A stretch of DNA of 50,305 nt from the NCBI GenBank assembly GCA_913060565.1, contig CAJXRU010000015.1, positions 1-50,305 of the forward strand, written 5' to 3'. How positions within the stretch are numbered: position 1 is the first letter of the stretch; every line of letters begins with the position of its first letter. Made by a program: the position numbers and the translations under genes. The notes beneath the pieces are model-generated. The model ran no database searches and was not told the DNA's origin. It saw only the letters and a list, made by a program, of their open reading frames with translations. The stretch is from an uncultured Gammaproteobacteria bacterium. Its GTDB lineage: Bacteria > Pseudomonadota > Gammaproteobacteria > Enterobacterales > Psychrobiaceae. This document shows positions 1 through 8,984 of the stretch, one piece after another.

Positions 1-114
1 GATGTCGTATTTGGCGGCAACCGAATGAAAAACTTCAGCGACTTTACCGGCTTTTTCATTGGTTTTAACTTGCTCATAACCAAAATCTGTTGTCTCGTTG
101 ACGTTTTGACTCAT
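1..114 (-). CDS. ubiE: UbiE, ubiquinone/menaquinone C-methyltransferase (5' end only)
   Basis: Reverse-strand reading from an ATG at 114-112 gives 38 codons that run off the left edge of the window. The peptide starts [16 protein letters not shown] and contains [11 protein letters not shown], which matches the conserved N-terminus of UbiE (E. coli has HFGF...VFHSVASKYDVMN). UbiE is the SAM-dependent C-methyltransferase of ubiquinone and menaquinone synthesis in the cytoplasm. Only the N-terminal leader is present; the SAM-binding motifs lie outside the window. The identification rests on a short but distinctive motif. Confidence 0.85.
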   Translation of the reverse strand, partial: MSQNVNETTDFGYEQVKTNEKAGKVAEVFHSVAAKYDI

Positions 115-254
115 GTGATTTACTCATAAAATAATTTACCCGCTAGTGTACTCCAAGGCAGGGTAATTCGAAACACTCAAAATGATAAAATTACATAGCT
201 TTCGGCACATAATGCGCCTACAATCGGCGCCACTAATCCAGCGCGAGTTTTTCC

Positions 255-1163
255 ATGCCAAACAACGACCAATATAAGCAAGGGTTACTCTTTGCGTTTG
301 CTGCCTACATCATGTGGGGCGTGGCACCTATCTATTTCAAGGCATTGGTGGGAATAGGCGTTGTTGATATTCTATTACACCGCGTTATTTGGTCGTTTGC
401 TTTTATCTTATTAGTGATTTTGTTAGTTACTGGTTTCTCTAAAATTAAGAAGTTATTCAAAGACCGAAAAAGACTTAGTTTGCTGGGCATAACGTCGATA
501 ATTATTGCCTTTAATTGGCTATTGTTTATATGGGCTGTCAATAACGATCACATGCTCGATGCATCACTCGGTTACTACATCAACCCCTTGTTAAATGTTG
601 TTTTGGGGACCTTGTTTCTGGGAGAACGTTTACGAAAGTTGCAGTGGGTAGCTGTAGCTATCGCCTTTGCAGCGGTAATGGTGGAAGTGATTTCATTTGG
701 TTCAATCCCATGGATTTCATTAGCACTGGCAAGTTCATTTGGGGTTTATGGATTAATGCGCAAAAAGATCAACATCGACGCCATCAGCGGTTTATTTGTT
801 GAAACGTTGTTCCTCTTGCCATTCGCACTAATTTATTTACTAGTGATTGATAGTAGTTCACTTGAATTACTAACAGGTGATTGGGCGATAACATTACTGA
901 TTATATCTGCCGGTGTGGTTACCACATTGCCATTACTCGCATTTTCAGCGGCTGCCATTCGCATTCCACTGTCGACATTAGGTTTTATTCAATACATCGG
1001 CCCAAGTTTAATGTTGTTATTGGCTGTGTTCTTTTACGGCGAGGAATTTCAAATCCAAAAGGCGTTCACCTTTGGATTGATTTGGATGGCGCTGATTGTT
1101 TATACCTCTGACAGTGTTAAACACGGCATTAAGCAGCGGAAATTGAGAAAGAGTGAAAGCTGA
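255..1163 (+). CDS. rarD: RarD, EamA/DMT-family inner-membrane transporter
   Basis: A 302-residue, very hydrophobic protein with about ten predicted transmembrane segments in two EamA repeats, close to the roughly 296 residues of E. coli RarD. The N-terminal FAAYIMWGVAPIYFK and the segment LLHRVIWSF are characteristic of RarD among drug/metabolite transporters. The family is annotated as chloramphenicol-sensitivity protein, but its physiological substrate is not established. The ATG at 255 has a GAG seven bases upstream. The gene is divergent from ubiE, with about 140 bp between them, and converges on the glycerophosphodiesterase gene with only 7 bp between stops and no strong terminator visible. 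Confidence 0.88.
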   Translation: MPNNDQYKQGLLFAFAAYIMWGVAPIYFKALVGIGVVDILLHRVIWSFAFILLVILLVTGFSKIKKLFKDRKRLSLLGITSIIIAFNWLLFIWAVNNDHMLDASLGYYINPLLNVVLGTLFLGERLRKLQWVAVAIAFAAVMVEVISFGSIPWISLALASSFGVYGLMRKKINIDAISGLFVETLFLLPFALIYLLVIDSSSLELLTGDWAITLLIISAGVVTTLPLLAFSAAAIRIPLSTLGFIQYIGPSLMLLLAVFFYGEEFQIQKAFTFGLIWMALIVYTSDSVKHGIKQRKLRKSES

Positions 1164-1170
1164 AAACAAG

Positions 1171-1866
1171 TTACTTTTCTTGAACTTGCCATTCAAAAAA
1201 TCGTTGTGGGTAATCGGTGAACACACCATCGACACCCATCGCGTTAAACTCGCTAAATAATCGTGGATCATTCACTGTATAAACCAATACTTTCAAGCCC
1301 CGTTGGTGGGCATCGTCGATGAGTGCTTGATCAACAGATTCACTGCATAGGTTAATCGACCATGCGTCTAGATCGTCGGCGAAACGTGCGTAATCAATCA
1401 TCACACTCGCGCATAATGCGCCAACTCGATATTGCGGCGCTATTTCTTTTATATCCCGTAGTGCATGATGGTAAAAACTAGAAATTAAGAAATCGTCATT
1501 TTTCCATCCTTCGCTAACAAGTTCATTTAGTAAGGTAATGGTGGGCAAGGCGCTTGCACGATCCTTTAATTCAATGTTGATTACAGCACGGCGATTAACA
1601 TGCTTAATGACTTCTTTTAGTGTAGGTAGCGATTGATTATTTTCACTGGTGAAACGGCGCAATGTTGCTAAGTCATGCTGGTATATATGACCTGTGCCAT
1701 TGGTGGTGCGCTCAAGGTATTTATCGTGAATAACAATTAAATCACCGCTGTGTTCACGAATATCAATTTCAATCCAGGTCGCCCCTTGTTCGATAGCTAG
1801 GTCGATAGACGCTAGTGTATTTTCTGGCGCATATCCACGAGCGCCGCGATGGCCAATACACAACAT
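1171..1866 (-). CDS. Glycerophosphodiester phosphodiesterase (GDPD family)
   Basis: Hydrolyses glycerophosphodiesters to glycerol-3-phosphate and an alcohol. With the start at 1866 the protein has 231 residues, close to cytoplasmic UgpQ-type enzymes, and has no signal peptide. Catalytic and metal ligands are visible: H6-R7 in GHRGARG, E15 in PENT, E33 and D35 in IEIDIR, and H47 in VIHD. I chose the ATG at 1866 because GAGGAG sits at the right distance and the codon follows the stop of the upstream GST gene by 4 bases; an upstream start at 1911 would add 15 residues and overlap that gene. It is the second gene of a two-gene unit. Confidence 0.88.
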   Translation of the reverse strand: MLCIGHRGARGYAPENTLASIDLAIEQGATWIEIDIREHSGDLIVIHDKYLERTTNGTGHIYQHDLATLRRFTSENNQSLPTLKEVIKHVNRRAVINIELKDRASALPTITLLNELVSEGWKNDDFLISSFYHHALRDIKEIAPQYRVGALCASVMIDYARFADDLDAWSINLCSESVDQALIDDAHQRGLKVLVYTVNDPRLFSEFNAMGVDGVFTDYPQRFFEWQVQEK

Positions 1867-1870
1867 TGCT

Positions 1871-2533
1871 TTACTCCTCACTAAGTGGAAAATAAGTCGG
1901 CGCGTCGCCAATTTGCCAACAAGGAATTTTTTTCATTACGTTTAAAAAAGCACTCGATTGTAAAAAGTTATCAAGCCATTGTTTAAGATGCGGATAATCA
2001 GCGCCGTCAAACCATGCTTTATCAACATGGGCAAACTGGCGAACAAAAGGGAATATTGCAATATCACCGTAGCTTTGGTTGTTTCCAAACAAGAAATCTT
2101 GGGTGGTGAGTCGTTGTTCTAGCTGTTGTAAAAACACTTCGCCGTGAGTACGGTAATCTTGTTGTGTTTGTTGTGTTTGTTGTGGAAAACGATCGAAATA
2201 TTTGTACTTATCGAGATTGCCCTTAAATACATTATCATTTTCACAAATAAGCGCTAATTCTTCATTTGTCGGAGCTTTTAAAATAGAATTGGTGCCATGG
2301 GTTACGGCATAATCCATGACTTCAAGGCTCTCCTCAATAACTTGCTCATTATTGATAATTAATACAGGTACAGTGCCTTTCGGAGAGGCTAGCAACATTT
2401 CAGCGGGTTTATTCTTTAATATCAGTTCACGGATCTCTACCGACACTTGATTTAATGTTAATGCCATTCGTGCGCGCATAGCGTAAGGGCAACGGCGGAA
2501 ACTGTATAAAATAGGGAATGTTTGTTCTGACAT
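1871..2533 (-). CDS. Glutathione S-transferase family protein
   Basis: A 220-residue protein with an N-terminal thioredoxin-fold GST domain (LYSFRRCPYAMRAR; Cys15 in CPYA as in omega/Grx2-like members; KGTVPVL cis-proline loop near residue 55; EES for the glutathione gamma-glutamyl group) and an all-helical C-terminal domain. Substrate cannot be told from sequence. A polyglutamine-rich segment QQTQQTQQ near residues 119-126 is encoded by three copies of a 9-bp repeat. It is first in a pair with the glycerophosphodiesterase gene, 4 bp apart. Confidence 0.82.
   Translation of the reverse strand: MSEQTFPILYSFRRCPYAMRARMALTLNQVSVEIRELILKNKPAEMLLASPKGTVPVLIINNEQVIEESLEVMDYAVTHGTNSILKAPTNEELALICENDNVFKGNLDKYKYFDRFPQQTQQTQQDYRTHGEVFLQQLEQRLTTQDFLFGNNQSYGDIAIFPFVRQFAHVDKAWFDGADYPHLKQWLDNFLQSSAFLNVMKKIPCWQIGDAPTYFPLSEE
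2159..2185. repeat. Three tandem copies of a 9-bp repeat inside the GST gene
   Basis: The + strand reads TTGTTGTGT twice and then TTGTTGTGG, encoding a Gln-Gln-Thr run on the minus strand. Unit length is a multiple of three, so copy-number change would keep the frame. Confidence 0.85.
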
Positions 2534-2704
2534 ATCGACGGATAAATATTGAGGTAATGGAATGATTGTAACTTGAATAAATAGTTTTAGGCTAAAAATA
2601 TGTATTTTATTGATTAATCAGTCTTTTCATAAAAATTATGTCGCTATATTGGTTGTGGTGTTAATAGTTATCATTCACAATAAAAACTCTTATTTCTCGC
2701 ATGG

Positions 2705-3469
2705 ATGATTTTTGTGTCTCATTCTTCTAATAGTAATTCTTTGTTATCTAGTGATCTTCTCCTCTCAATTATCGAAAAACAGGCATTTGGTGTTGAATAT
2801 CAACCGATTATTGCACTCGATAATCAAGCTATCTTCGCTTATGAAGCGTTATCTCGTTTTTTTGATGATAATCAGCAACCAATAAGACCCGATCTTGTAT
2901 TTGCAGCGTTGCATGATAGTCCACTTACTTTGCATCAAGTCGAGTTAGCGCAAAAGAAATTGCAATTAGTCAATGCGCCATCAGGTAAACGATTATTTAT
3001 TAATTTAGATCAGGATTCATATTTCCAAGGTCAACAAGGTATTGACGCTGATTCAGATAATACTTATGTCACGTTATTCAAACAGTTTTCTAGTGAGCTA
3101 GTCGTTGAGCTCATTGAAAACTCTGAAATTAATGATGCCAAGATGAGTCTGCAAATGATAAAGAGCATGGCTAATCATCAAATTAAAACAGCACTTGATG
3201 ATGTTTGTAATGAGCATTCCATGCTGTCAACCATGGTACTAGAGCGAGTTGATTACATTAAATTAGATCAGTTGGTGGTGCAAAATAAAGAAAATAGTTC
3301 GTTTTTGTTATTGGTGAATGCGTTGATTGGCTATGCGAAAGAAGCTGATAAGCCGATTATTCTAGAAGGCATTGAAACATTTGATGATCTAGAATTCGCA
3401 CGTTCACTTGGCGTGACTTATGTGCAGGGGTTCTTGTTTAAAGATAAGTTTATAAAGGTACGTGCTTAA
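2705..3469 (+). CDS. EAL-domain c-di-GMP phosphodiesterase (stand-alone)
   Basis: A 254-residue protein that is almost entirely one EAL domain, with no sensor or GGDEF domain. Catalytic positions are present: E47 of EALSR, N100, E135, D165-D166 (LDD), K186 (IKLD), E221 (LEGIE) and Q241 (VQGFLF). It is therefore likely an active cytoplasmic enzyme opening c-di-GMP to pGpG, though activity is inferred. The start is uncertain: ATG at 2705 has no obvious ribosome site, and the out-of-frame ATG at 2701 stops after nine codons. It converges on uvrD with a terminator hairpin between them. Confidence 0.85.
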   Translation: MIFVSHSSNSNSLLSSDLLLSIIEKQAFGVEYQPIIALDNQAIFAYEALSRFFDDNQQPIRPDLVFAALHDSPLTLHQVELAQKKLQLVNAPSGKRLFINLDQDSYFQGQQGIDADSDNTYVTLFKQFSSELVVELIENSEINDAKMSLQMIKSMANHQIKTALDDVCNEHSMLSTMVLERVDYIKLDQLVVQNKENSSFLLLVNALIGYAKEADKPIILEGIETFDDLEFARSLGVTYVQGFLFKDKFIKVRA

Positions 3470-3481
3470 AGAGACAAAATG

Positions 3482-3508
3482 AAAGGCTAGCTGATGTTGC
3501 TAGCCTTT
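3482..3508. terminator. Bidirectional hairpin terminator between the EAL gene and uvrD
   Basis: A perfect 10-bp stem AAAGGCTAGC / GCTAGCCTTT with a 7-nt loop, A-rich on the left and T-rich on the right. It lies between two convergent stops. Confidence 0.85.
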
Positions 3509-3519
3509 TCATCGACAAA

Positions 3520-5697
3520 TTAACCAAGTACTTCTAATCTAGCGTAAGCCACCATTAACCAGCGTGAATTACCATCGTCAAAGCTGACTTCAACACGGGC
3601 TTGTGCATCACTACCTTCATAATTCACGATAATGCCATCACCAAATTTCGTATGATTAACACGTTGACCTAATGCTAAGCCTGTTTGGTTAAAGGTTTGC
3701 GCAGCCTTAGTAACACGGTTTGTTGCCGTTGTTGGCTGTGAAATACTGGTGGTTAAGCGAATTTCATCGATTAAATCAGATGGGATTTCACGTAGAAAGC
3801 GCGACGGTTTATGGAATTTTTCTTGGCCATATAAGCGGCGTGATTCAGCGTAACTAATATAGAGTTTTTTCATCGCACGGGTAATGCCTACGTAGGCGAG
3901 GCGACGTTCTTCTTCTAATTTGTCAGGCTCTTCCATGGTGCGCTGACTTGGGAACATGCCTTCTTCAACACCGGCAATGAAAACGAGCGGAAACTCAAGG
4001 CCTTTAGCGCTGTGCATCGTCATTAGTTGCACTGCATCTTCATACTCATCAGCTTGTGATTCACCAGCTTCTAATGCGGCGTGTGACAAGAATGCATTGA
4101 GTGGTGTCATGTCTTCTAATTCAGCATCTTCAGGCATAACAAAATCGTTCATTGCAGTAAGTAGCTGATCTAAGTTGTCCACGCGATCTTGCGCGCGGTC
4201 GCCTTTTTCTGCCAAATACATGGTTTTTAAGCCACTGTGATTAATCACAAAGTCGGTCATTGAGCGCAGCGACATATCACCGCTTTCATCTTCCATTTGA
4301 TTAACCAGTTCAATAAAACTATTGATGGCATTAGCGGCACGACCGGTGAGAATTTTTTCGCGGATTAACAATTTACTAGTTTGCCATAATGTCATACCTT
4401 GCTGACGCGCATTATGACGCAGTTTTTCTAGCGTTGTGGCGCCAATACCGCGGGTTGGAGTGTTAACCACACGTTCAAAGGCGGCGTCATCATCGCGATT
4501 GGCGATAAGGCGCAAATAGCCCATGGTGTCTTTAATCTCTAAGCGATCATAGAAACGCAGGCCGCCATAAATTCGGTAAGGTAGTCGCTGTGATAATAAG
4601 GCTTCTTCAATGATTCGAGACTGAGCATTGCTACGATATAAAATCGCTACTTCTTCAAGGTTGCCGCCTTGCTCGTGCCATTCGTTGATTTTATTGCTAA
4701 TAAAGCGTGCTTCATCAATTTCATTAAAAGCGGCGTAGAGAGAAATTTGTTCGCCTTTGTCGCCTTCGGTCCACAGTTTTTTACCTAAACGTTCTTGGTT
4801 ATGGCTGATAACGGCGTTAGCGGCTTCAAGAATATTATGGGTCGAACGATAGTTTTGTTCTAATTTGATCGTTTGAGCTTGTGGGAAATCATTTAAAAAA
4901 CGTTGTAAATTTTCAACCTTAGCACCACGCCAGCCATAAATAGATTGGTCGTCATCACCAACAATCATTAAGTTATTGTTAGCGCTCGCTAACATCTTAA
5001 CCCATGCATACTGAATGTTATTGGTATCTTGGAACTCGTCGACCAGAATATTGCTAAAGCGTCGTTGGTAGTGCTCTAGGACTTGCGGATTATGAATCCA
5101 TAGCTCGTGAGCACGTAATAGCAATTCAGCAAAGTCGACAAGGCCCGCACGATCACAAGCTTCTTGATAGCTTTGATATAACTGCTGCAACGTTTGTTCA
5201 TAGGGATCGCCATAGGTATCGATGTGCTTAGGACGTAGTCCTTCGTCTTTATGACTATTGATGTAAGATTGAACTTGGCGTGGCGGATAGGTTTTTTCAT
5301 CAAGATTAAGCGATTTCAATAAACGCTTTATCATTTTAAATTGATCATCTGAATCGATAACTTGGAAGTTCTGCGGTAACTTCGCTTCAGTGTAATGCAT
5401 ACGTAACAAGCGATGCGCGATGCCGTGGAAAGTGCCTATCCACATTTTACCGAGTTGATCGCCAAGTAAGCTTTCAACACGATAGCGCATTTCTTTAGCA
5501 GCTTTGTTGGTAAAGGTTACAGCTAAAATAGAGAAACTTGAATGTTGCTCGACTTTCATTAGCCACGCAATACGATGAACCAGCACACGTGTTTTACCAC
5601 TGCCAGCGCCAGCAAGTACTAACTGTTTTCCCGCTTTAGCTGCCACAGCATCACGTTGGTGTTCATTCAAACCATCAAGTAAAAGAGAAACGTCCAT
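3520..5697 (-). CDS. uvrD: DNA helicase II UvrD
   Basis: A 725-residue SF1A helicase acting in nucleotide excision repair and mismatch repair, unwinding 3' to 5'. Visible motifs: Walker A AGAGSGKT (29-36), motif II DEFQDTN (220-226), motif III GDDDQSIYGWRG (247-258), motif V TMHSAKGLEFP, motif VI YVGITRAMK, and a C-terminal Tudor-like segment (VNHTKFGDGIIV). Length matches E. coli UvrD (720). It is the last gene of the xerC-yigB-uvrD run. A LexA-type box lies about 48-63 bp upstream of its ATG, inside the gap after yigB, so it probably has its own SOS-responsive promoter as in E. coli. Confidence 0.97.
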   Translation of the reverse strand: MDVSLLLDGLNEHQRDAVAAKAGKQLVLAGAGSGKTRVLVHRIAWLMKVEQHSSFSILAVTFTNKAAKEMRYRVESLLGDQLGKMWIGTFHGIAHRLLRMHYTEAKLPQNFQVIDSDDQFKMIKRLLKSLNLDEKTYPPRQVQSYINSHKDEGLRPKHIDTYGDPYEQTLQQLYQSYQEACDRAGLVDFAELLLRAHELWIHNPQVLEHYQRRFSNILVDEFQDTNNIQYAWVKMLASANNNLMIVGDDDQSIYGWRGAKVENLQRFLNDFPQAQTIKLEQNYRSTHNILEAANAVISHNQERLGKKLWTEGDKGEQISLYAAFNEIDEARFISNKINEWHEQGGNLEEVAILYRSNAQSRIIEEALLSQRLPYRIYGGLRFYDRLEIKDTMGYLRLIANRDDDAAFERVVNTPTRGIGATTLEKLRHNARQQGMTLWQTSKLLIREKILTGRAANAINSFIELVNQMEDESGDMSLRSMTDFVINHSGLKTMYLAEKGDRAQDRVDNLDQLLTAMNDFVMPEDAELEDMTPLNAFLSHAALEAGESQADEYEDAVQLMTMHSAKGLEFPLVFIAGVEEGMFPSQRTMEEPDKLEEERRLAYVGITRAMKKLYISYAESRRLYGQEKFHKPSRFLREIPSDLIDEIRLTTSISQPTTATNRVTKAAQTFNQTGLALGQRVNHTKFGDGIIVNYEGSDAQARVEVSFDDGNSRWLMVAYARLEVLG

Positions 5698-5744
5698 AAG
5701 CCATCATTCATCGTCAATATTAATGAGCGACACTATATCAAATA

Positions 5745-5760
5745 CTGTATGTAAATACAC
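5745..5760 (-). promoter_or_regulatory. Candidate LexA (SOS) box upstream of uvrD
   Basis: The + strand reads CTGTATGTAAATACAC, matching the CTGT-N8-ACAG SOS box at seven of eight fixed bases and flanked by TA as in the longer consensus. It lies in the 74-bp gap between yigB and uvrD, where E. coli uvrD also has an SOS box. Confidence 0.75.
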
Positions 5761-5771
5761 CTAAACTGTGA

Positions 5772-6503
5772 TTAGGTTATTAATTGCATGAGATCGTTAA
5801 TACGTTGAAACTCAACGGTAGGCAACTGAAGAGGTTTCTTGTAGTGATCGAAGGATTTACAACTTGGGTTTATCCAACCATTCTGCCAGCCCATATCACC
5901 GCTGCCTTTGATGTCTGAAGTTGGATGGTCACCAATATAGAGAATGTCATTTCCTGATAATGCTAATCGCCTTTGAGCTTCATTAAACATGTCTTTAGCT
6001 GGTTTCATAGCAATGACTGGGGAAGTGTCTTGAGATGGCTGAAGTGCGAATTCAAAATAGTGGTCAATGCCAAATTGATTAATGTCTGCGTTGCCGTTTG
6101 TGATAACGAATAAACGGAAGTGTTTCTTCAATAGTGCTAGTGTGTCGTGAACTGATGAAGATAGTGTGATGTTATTTCTAGCCGCTAAGAAAACGTTCAT
6201 CGCTTTCATCATGCCGTCATTAGCTTGTTGCTGCGTATAACCGCTATTTAGCAACCCTTGTGCTAATGACACTTGGCGGGCTAAGGTGATGTCATGTCGT
6301 AATTTAGGCTGTAATCGCGTTGCGGCTAATCTGATATCTGTCCAATCGCTAATGCTCAGCTGCTGTGTTTTTGGAAACTCATGAAGTAAGAATTGATGCA
6401 GCTTTTGCTCTGCATTTATCAATACAGGTCTATTGTCGTAGAGCGTATCGTCGAGGTCAAAACCGATGGCCTTTGGGCGAATATAACTTTTGTAAAATTG
6501 CAT
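5772..6503 (-). CDS. yigB: HAD-family phosphatase YigB (FMN phosphatase type)
   Basis: A 243-residue haloacid dehalogenase-like hydrolase. Motif I is DLDDTLYD (nucleophile D16, acid D18), motif II is ITNGN, and motif IV is GDHPTSDIKG. E. coli YigB, encoded between xerC and uvrD as here, dephosphorylates FMN and the riboflavin pathway intermediate 5-amino-6-(5-phospho-D-ribitylamino)uracil; assignment rests on motif set, size and identical gene position. It lies 14 bp after xerC. Confidence 0.88.
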   Translation of the reverse strand: MQFYKSYIRPKAIGFDLDDTLYDNRPVLINAEQKLHQFLLHEFPKTQQLSISDWTDIRLAATRLQPKLRHDITLARQVSLAQGLLNSGYTQQQANDGMMKAMNVFLAARNNITLSSSVHDTLALLKKHFRLFVITNGNADINQFGIDHYFEFALQPSQDTSPVIAMKPAKDMFNEAQRRLALSGNDILYIGDHPTSDIKGSGDMGWQNGWINPSCKSFDHYKKPLQLPTVEFQRINDLMQLIT

Positions 6504-6517
6504 GGTTTTATGACACC

Positions 6518-7408
6518 TTATTTCTTTTTGGCTTTTGCGCGAGGGTGGGCGGCATCATAAACGGACGCTAAGTGGCCAAAATCTAATTGGGTATAAATCT
6601 GGGTTGTTGATAAATCATTATGCCCTAGCATTTCTTGCACAGCGCGTAGGTCACCACTGCCTTCTAACATATGTGTAGCAAATGAATGACGCAATTTATG
6701 GGGATGGATATGCGAATTAACCTGCTGTTCACTAGCCCACTTTTTTATACGGACTTGTACGCTGCGATGAGAAATACGTTGACGTTGTTTACTAACAAAC
6801 AGTGCAAGTTCATCGCTATTTACGAATTCTCCTCGAACGGCTAGCCACTTTTTCAGCCAGGTGATTGCTAGTGTGGTGACAGGTACCACGCGCTGTTTGT
6901 TACCTTTACCAGTGACGGTGACAAGTTGTTCAGGATAACTGATGTCATGTAAGTTAAGGTTCACTAACTCTGCAAGACGCAATCCACTGGAGTAAAACAA
7001 CTCCATGATGGCTCTATCACGTATTGCAAGTGGACTGTCATCTTCGACATTTAATAATTGGTTTACTTCATCTACGTTGATGTTCTTGGGAAGTGGTTTA
7101 GCCTGTTTGGGCGCGCTAATTCCAATACAAGGATCTTGATTAATGATTTCTCTGTTTAATAAAAATTGGCAAAAACTACGAATGGCCGACAGCTTAGCGG
7201 CAATTGATCTTGATGATAATCCCCGTTGTCTTAATTTGGCAATCCATGCTTTTAAATGATTGCCATTCAATTGATGCCATTGATGAATTTGGTCGTCTAA
7301 ATGTTCGGTTAACTCATTAATAGTACGTCGATAGTTTACAAGCGTGTGTGGCGACAGTTGCCGTTCGCTTGTTAGATAATCTAAAAATTGCTGTAACGGC
7401 TTTTGCAT
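6518..7408 (-). CDS. xerC: Tyrosine recombinase XerC
   Basis: A 296-residue site-specific recombinase that, with XerD, resolves chromosome dimers at dif. The N-terminal SAM-like domain (to about 90) is followed by the catalytic domain with R144 (GLRLAEL), K168, H237-x-x-R240 (HKLRHSFATHM), H263 (LGHND) and nucleophile Y272 (QIYTQ). The conserved neighbours DUF484 and yigB distinguish XerC from XerD. The ATG comes 3 bp after the DUF484 stop, indicating coupled translation. Confidence 0.95.
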   Translation of the reverse strand: MQKPLQQFLDYLTSERQLSPHTLVNYRRTINELTEHLDDQIHQWHQLNGNHLKAWIAKLRQRGLSSRSIAAKLSAIRSFCQFLLNREIINQDPCIGISAPKQAKPLPKNINVDEVNQLLNVEDDSPLAIRDRAIMELFYSSGLRLAELVNLNLHDISYPEQLVTVTGKGNKQRVVPVTTLAITWLKKWLAVRGEFVNSDELALFVSKQRQRISHRSVQVRIKKWASEQQVNSHIHPHKLRHSFATHMLEGSGDLRAVQEMLGHNDLSTTQIYTQLDFGHLASVYDAAHPRAKAKKK

Positions 7409-7411
7409 GGG

Positions 7412-8083
7412 TCACTCTGCGAGTAAGCGTTTTACAATACTGGCGATCAAACGCGTTAATTGCATTAACAGCAAATTGTCCATTTCAGGATGAAAGTGAT
7501 TTGGATCGTCACTGCTTATTGCTAGCAATCCTAATTCACCGTCGGAACCTAGGGCAATCAGTGCTACAGAACCCGGTTCTGGATGATTAAACAGCAGTTG
7601 TTGCTCTTGCTGATTAATCCGGCCAAAGTAATGATAACCACGACCTAAACGTTGGACGAGTAGGTTATCTAACTCACTGCGATTAATATAAAGTGATTCA
7701 GGTGATTGGCTCTTAAATAACTTAAATGAGACATGGGTTAATTCAAGCTCATTAATGAAATGTTGGTTTAGCGTGTTGTTGATAGCATGGAGATCTACGC
7801 AGTTCAAAAGTTCGAAAAACAACCCTGCGAATTTTTGGTAAAGGCGCTGATTTTGACTAGCAATAGCCATTAATGAGGTGATTTCGTCTTCTAACGTGAC
7901 GATCTTCTCACGCATGATTCGCTGCTGACGTTGAACTAACGATACTGTGCCATGTTTTTGCTGTGTAACATCAAGCTGGTTAAGTAAGTGAGGACGCTTT
8001 GCTAAAAAATCTGGGTTTTCTCGCAAATATTCTTCAACAAGATCATCATCAAGCAATTGTGCTAAATCGTCTATTTGGTTCAT
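7412..8083 (-). CDS. yigA: DUF484 family protein (YigA)
   Basis: A 223-residue cytoplasmic protein of the DUF484/YigA family, which has a GAF-like fold and no settled function. Visible features are an acidic N-terminal helix region ([16 protein letters not shown]), a short coiled coil near residues 50-75 ([19 protein letters not shown]), and a GAF-like C-terminal half ending in [16 protein letters not shown]. Its start overlaps the dapF stop by four bases (ATGA), and it precedes xerC, the order seen in many gammaproteobacteria. Confidence 0.9.
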   Translation of the reverse strand: MNQIDDLAQLLDDDLVEEYLRENPDFLAKRPHLLNQLDVTQQKHGTVSLVQRQQRIMREKIVTLEDEITSLMAIASQNQRLYQKFAGLFFELLNCVDLHAINNTLNQHFINELELTHVSFKLFKSQSPESLYINRSELDNLLVQRLGRGYHYFGRINQQEQQLLFNHPEPGSVALIALGSDGELGLLAISSDDPNHFHPEMDNLLLMQLTRLIASIVKRLLAE

Positions 8084-8910
8084 AGTCGAATTTGTCCATC
8101 ATAAACGTGAGTTGCAGGGCCAGTCATTTTTAATTGGCTGCGGTCACCACGCCAAAAAATCTTCAGGGTACCGCCAGGTAAGTCAACAGTAACATTGTCA
8201 TCGAGTAATCCCTGAGCTTTACCTATTGCTACTGCGGCACAAGCCCCTGTACCACAGGCCTTAGTTTCACCAACACCACGCTCATAAACGCGTAACTTTA
8301 TATGTTTGCGAGAAATGACCTGCATAAAGCCAACATTGGTTTGCTGCGGAAAGCGTTCGTGATGGGATAATTGGGGGCCTAATGTTTCAACTGGCGCTTC
8401 GTTAATATCATCAACAGTAAGCACACAATGTGGATTGCCCATAGATACAACACCACAAAATGCGGTTTGATCATCAGTACGCAATATATAAGTTGCTTCT
8501 TGTTTGTTTGCTTCAAAAGGAACTTTAGCTGGATTAAACTGAGGCACGCCCATTGAAACAGTAATTTGCCCGTTGCGTTCATGCTTTAATTGAAGTTTTC
8601 CACCTTTGCAGCTCACGCCTAAACGATAGCGATTACTAAGGCCTTTCATACGCACGAATTTGGCGAAACAGCGTGCGCCGTTGCCACAATTTTCTACTTC
8701 ACTGCCGTCGCTATTGAAAATACGGTAATGGAAGTCGAGATCGGGATCATAAGGAGATTCAACCATCAGTAACTGGTCAAAGCCAATGCCTGTGTGGCGA
8801 TCTGCCAATTTAATGATTTGATCTTTGCTAAGGAATACATTGTTTGAAACGGCATCGACCATCACAAAGTCGTTGCCTAAACCATGCATTTTTGAAAAGT
8901 TTAATAGCAT
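8080..8910 (-). CDS. dapF: Diaminopimelate epimerase DapF
   Basis: A 276-residue enzyme converting LL-diaminopimelate to meso-DAP, for lysine and for peptidoglycan. Both catalytic cysteines of the two-base mechanism are visible: C75 in ENCGNGARC and C219 in [10 protein letters not shown]. The N-terminus [15 protein letters not shown] is canonical. It lies 74 bp downstream of lysA, which encodes the next enzyme in the pathway, and overlaps DUF484 by four bases. Confidence 0.97.
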   Translation of the reverse strand: MLLNFSKMHGLGNDFVMVDAVSNNVFLSKDQIIKLADRHTGIGFDQLLMVESPYDPDLDFHYRIFNSDGSEVENCGNGARCFAKFVRMKGLSNRYRLGVSCKGGKLQLKHERNGQITVSMGVPQFNPAKVPFEANKQEATYILRTDDQTAFCGVVSMGNPHCVLTVDDINEAPVETLGPQLSHHERFPQQTNVGFMQVISRKHIKLRVYERGVGETKACGTGACAAVAIGKAQGLLDDNVTVDLPGGTLKIFWRGDRSQLKMTGPATHVYDGQIRL

Positions 8911-8984
8911 ATTGCTTCTTATATTTATGCAATCGAGAATAACTCTCCAGCGAACACTGAACTATCCGCTGGGATGATAAGCTA

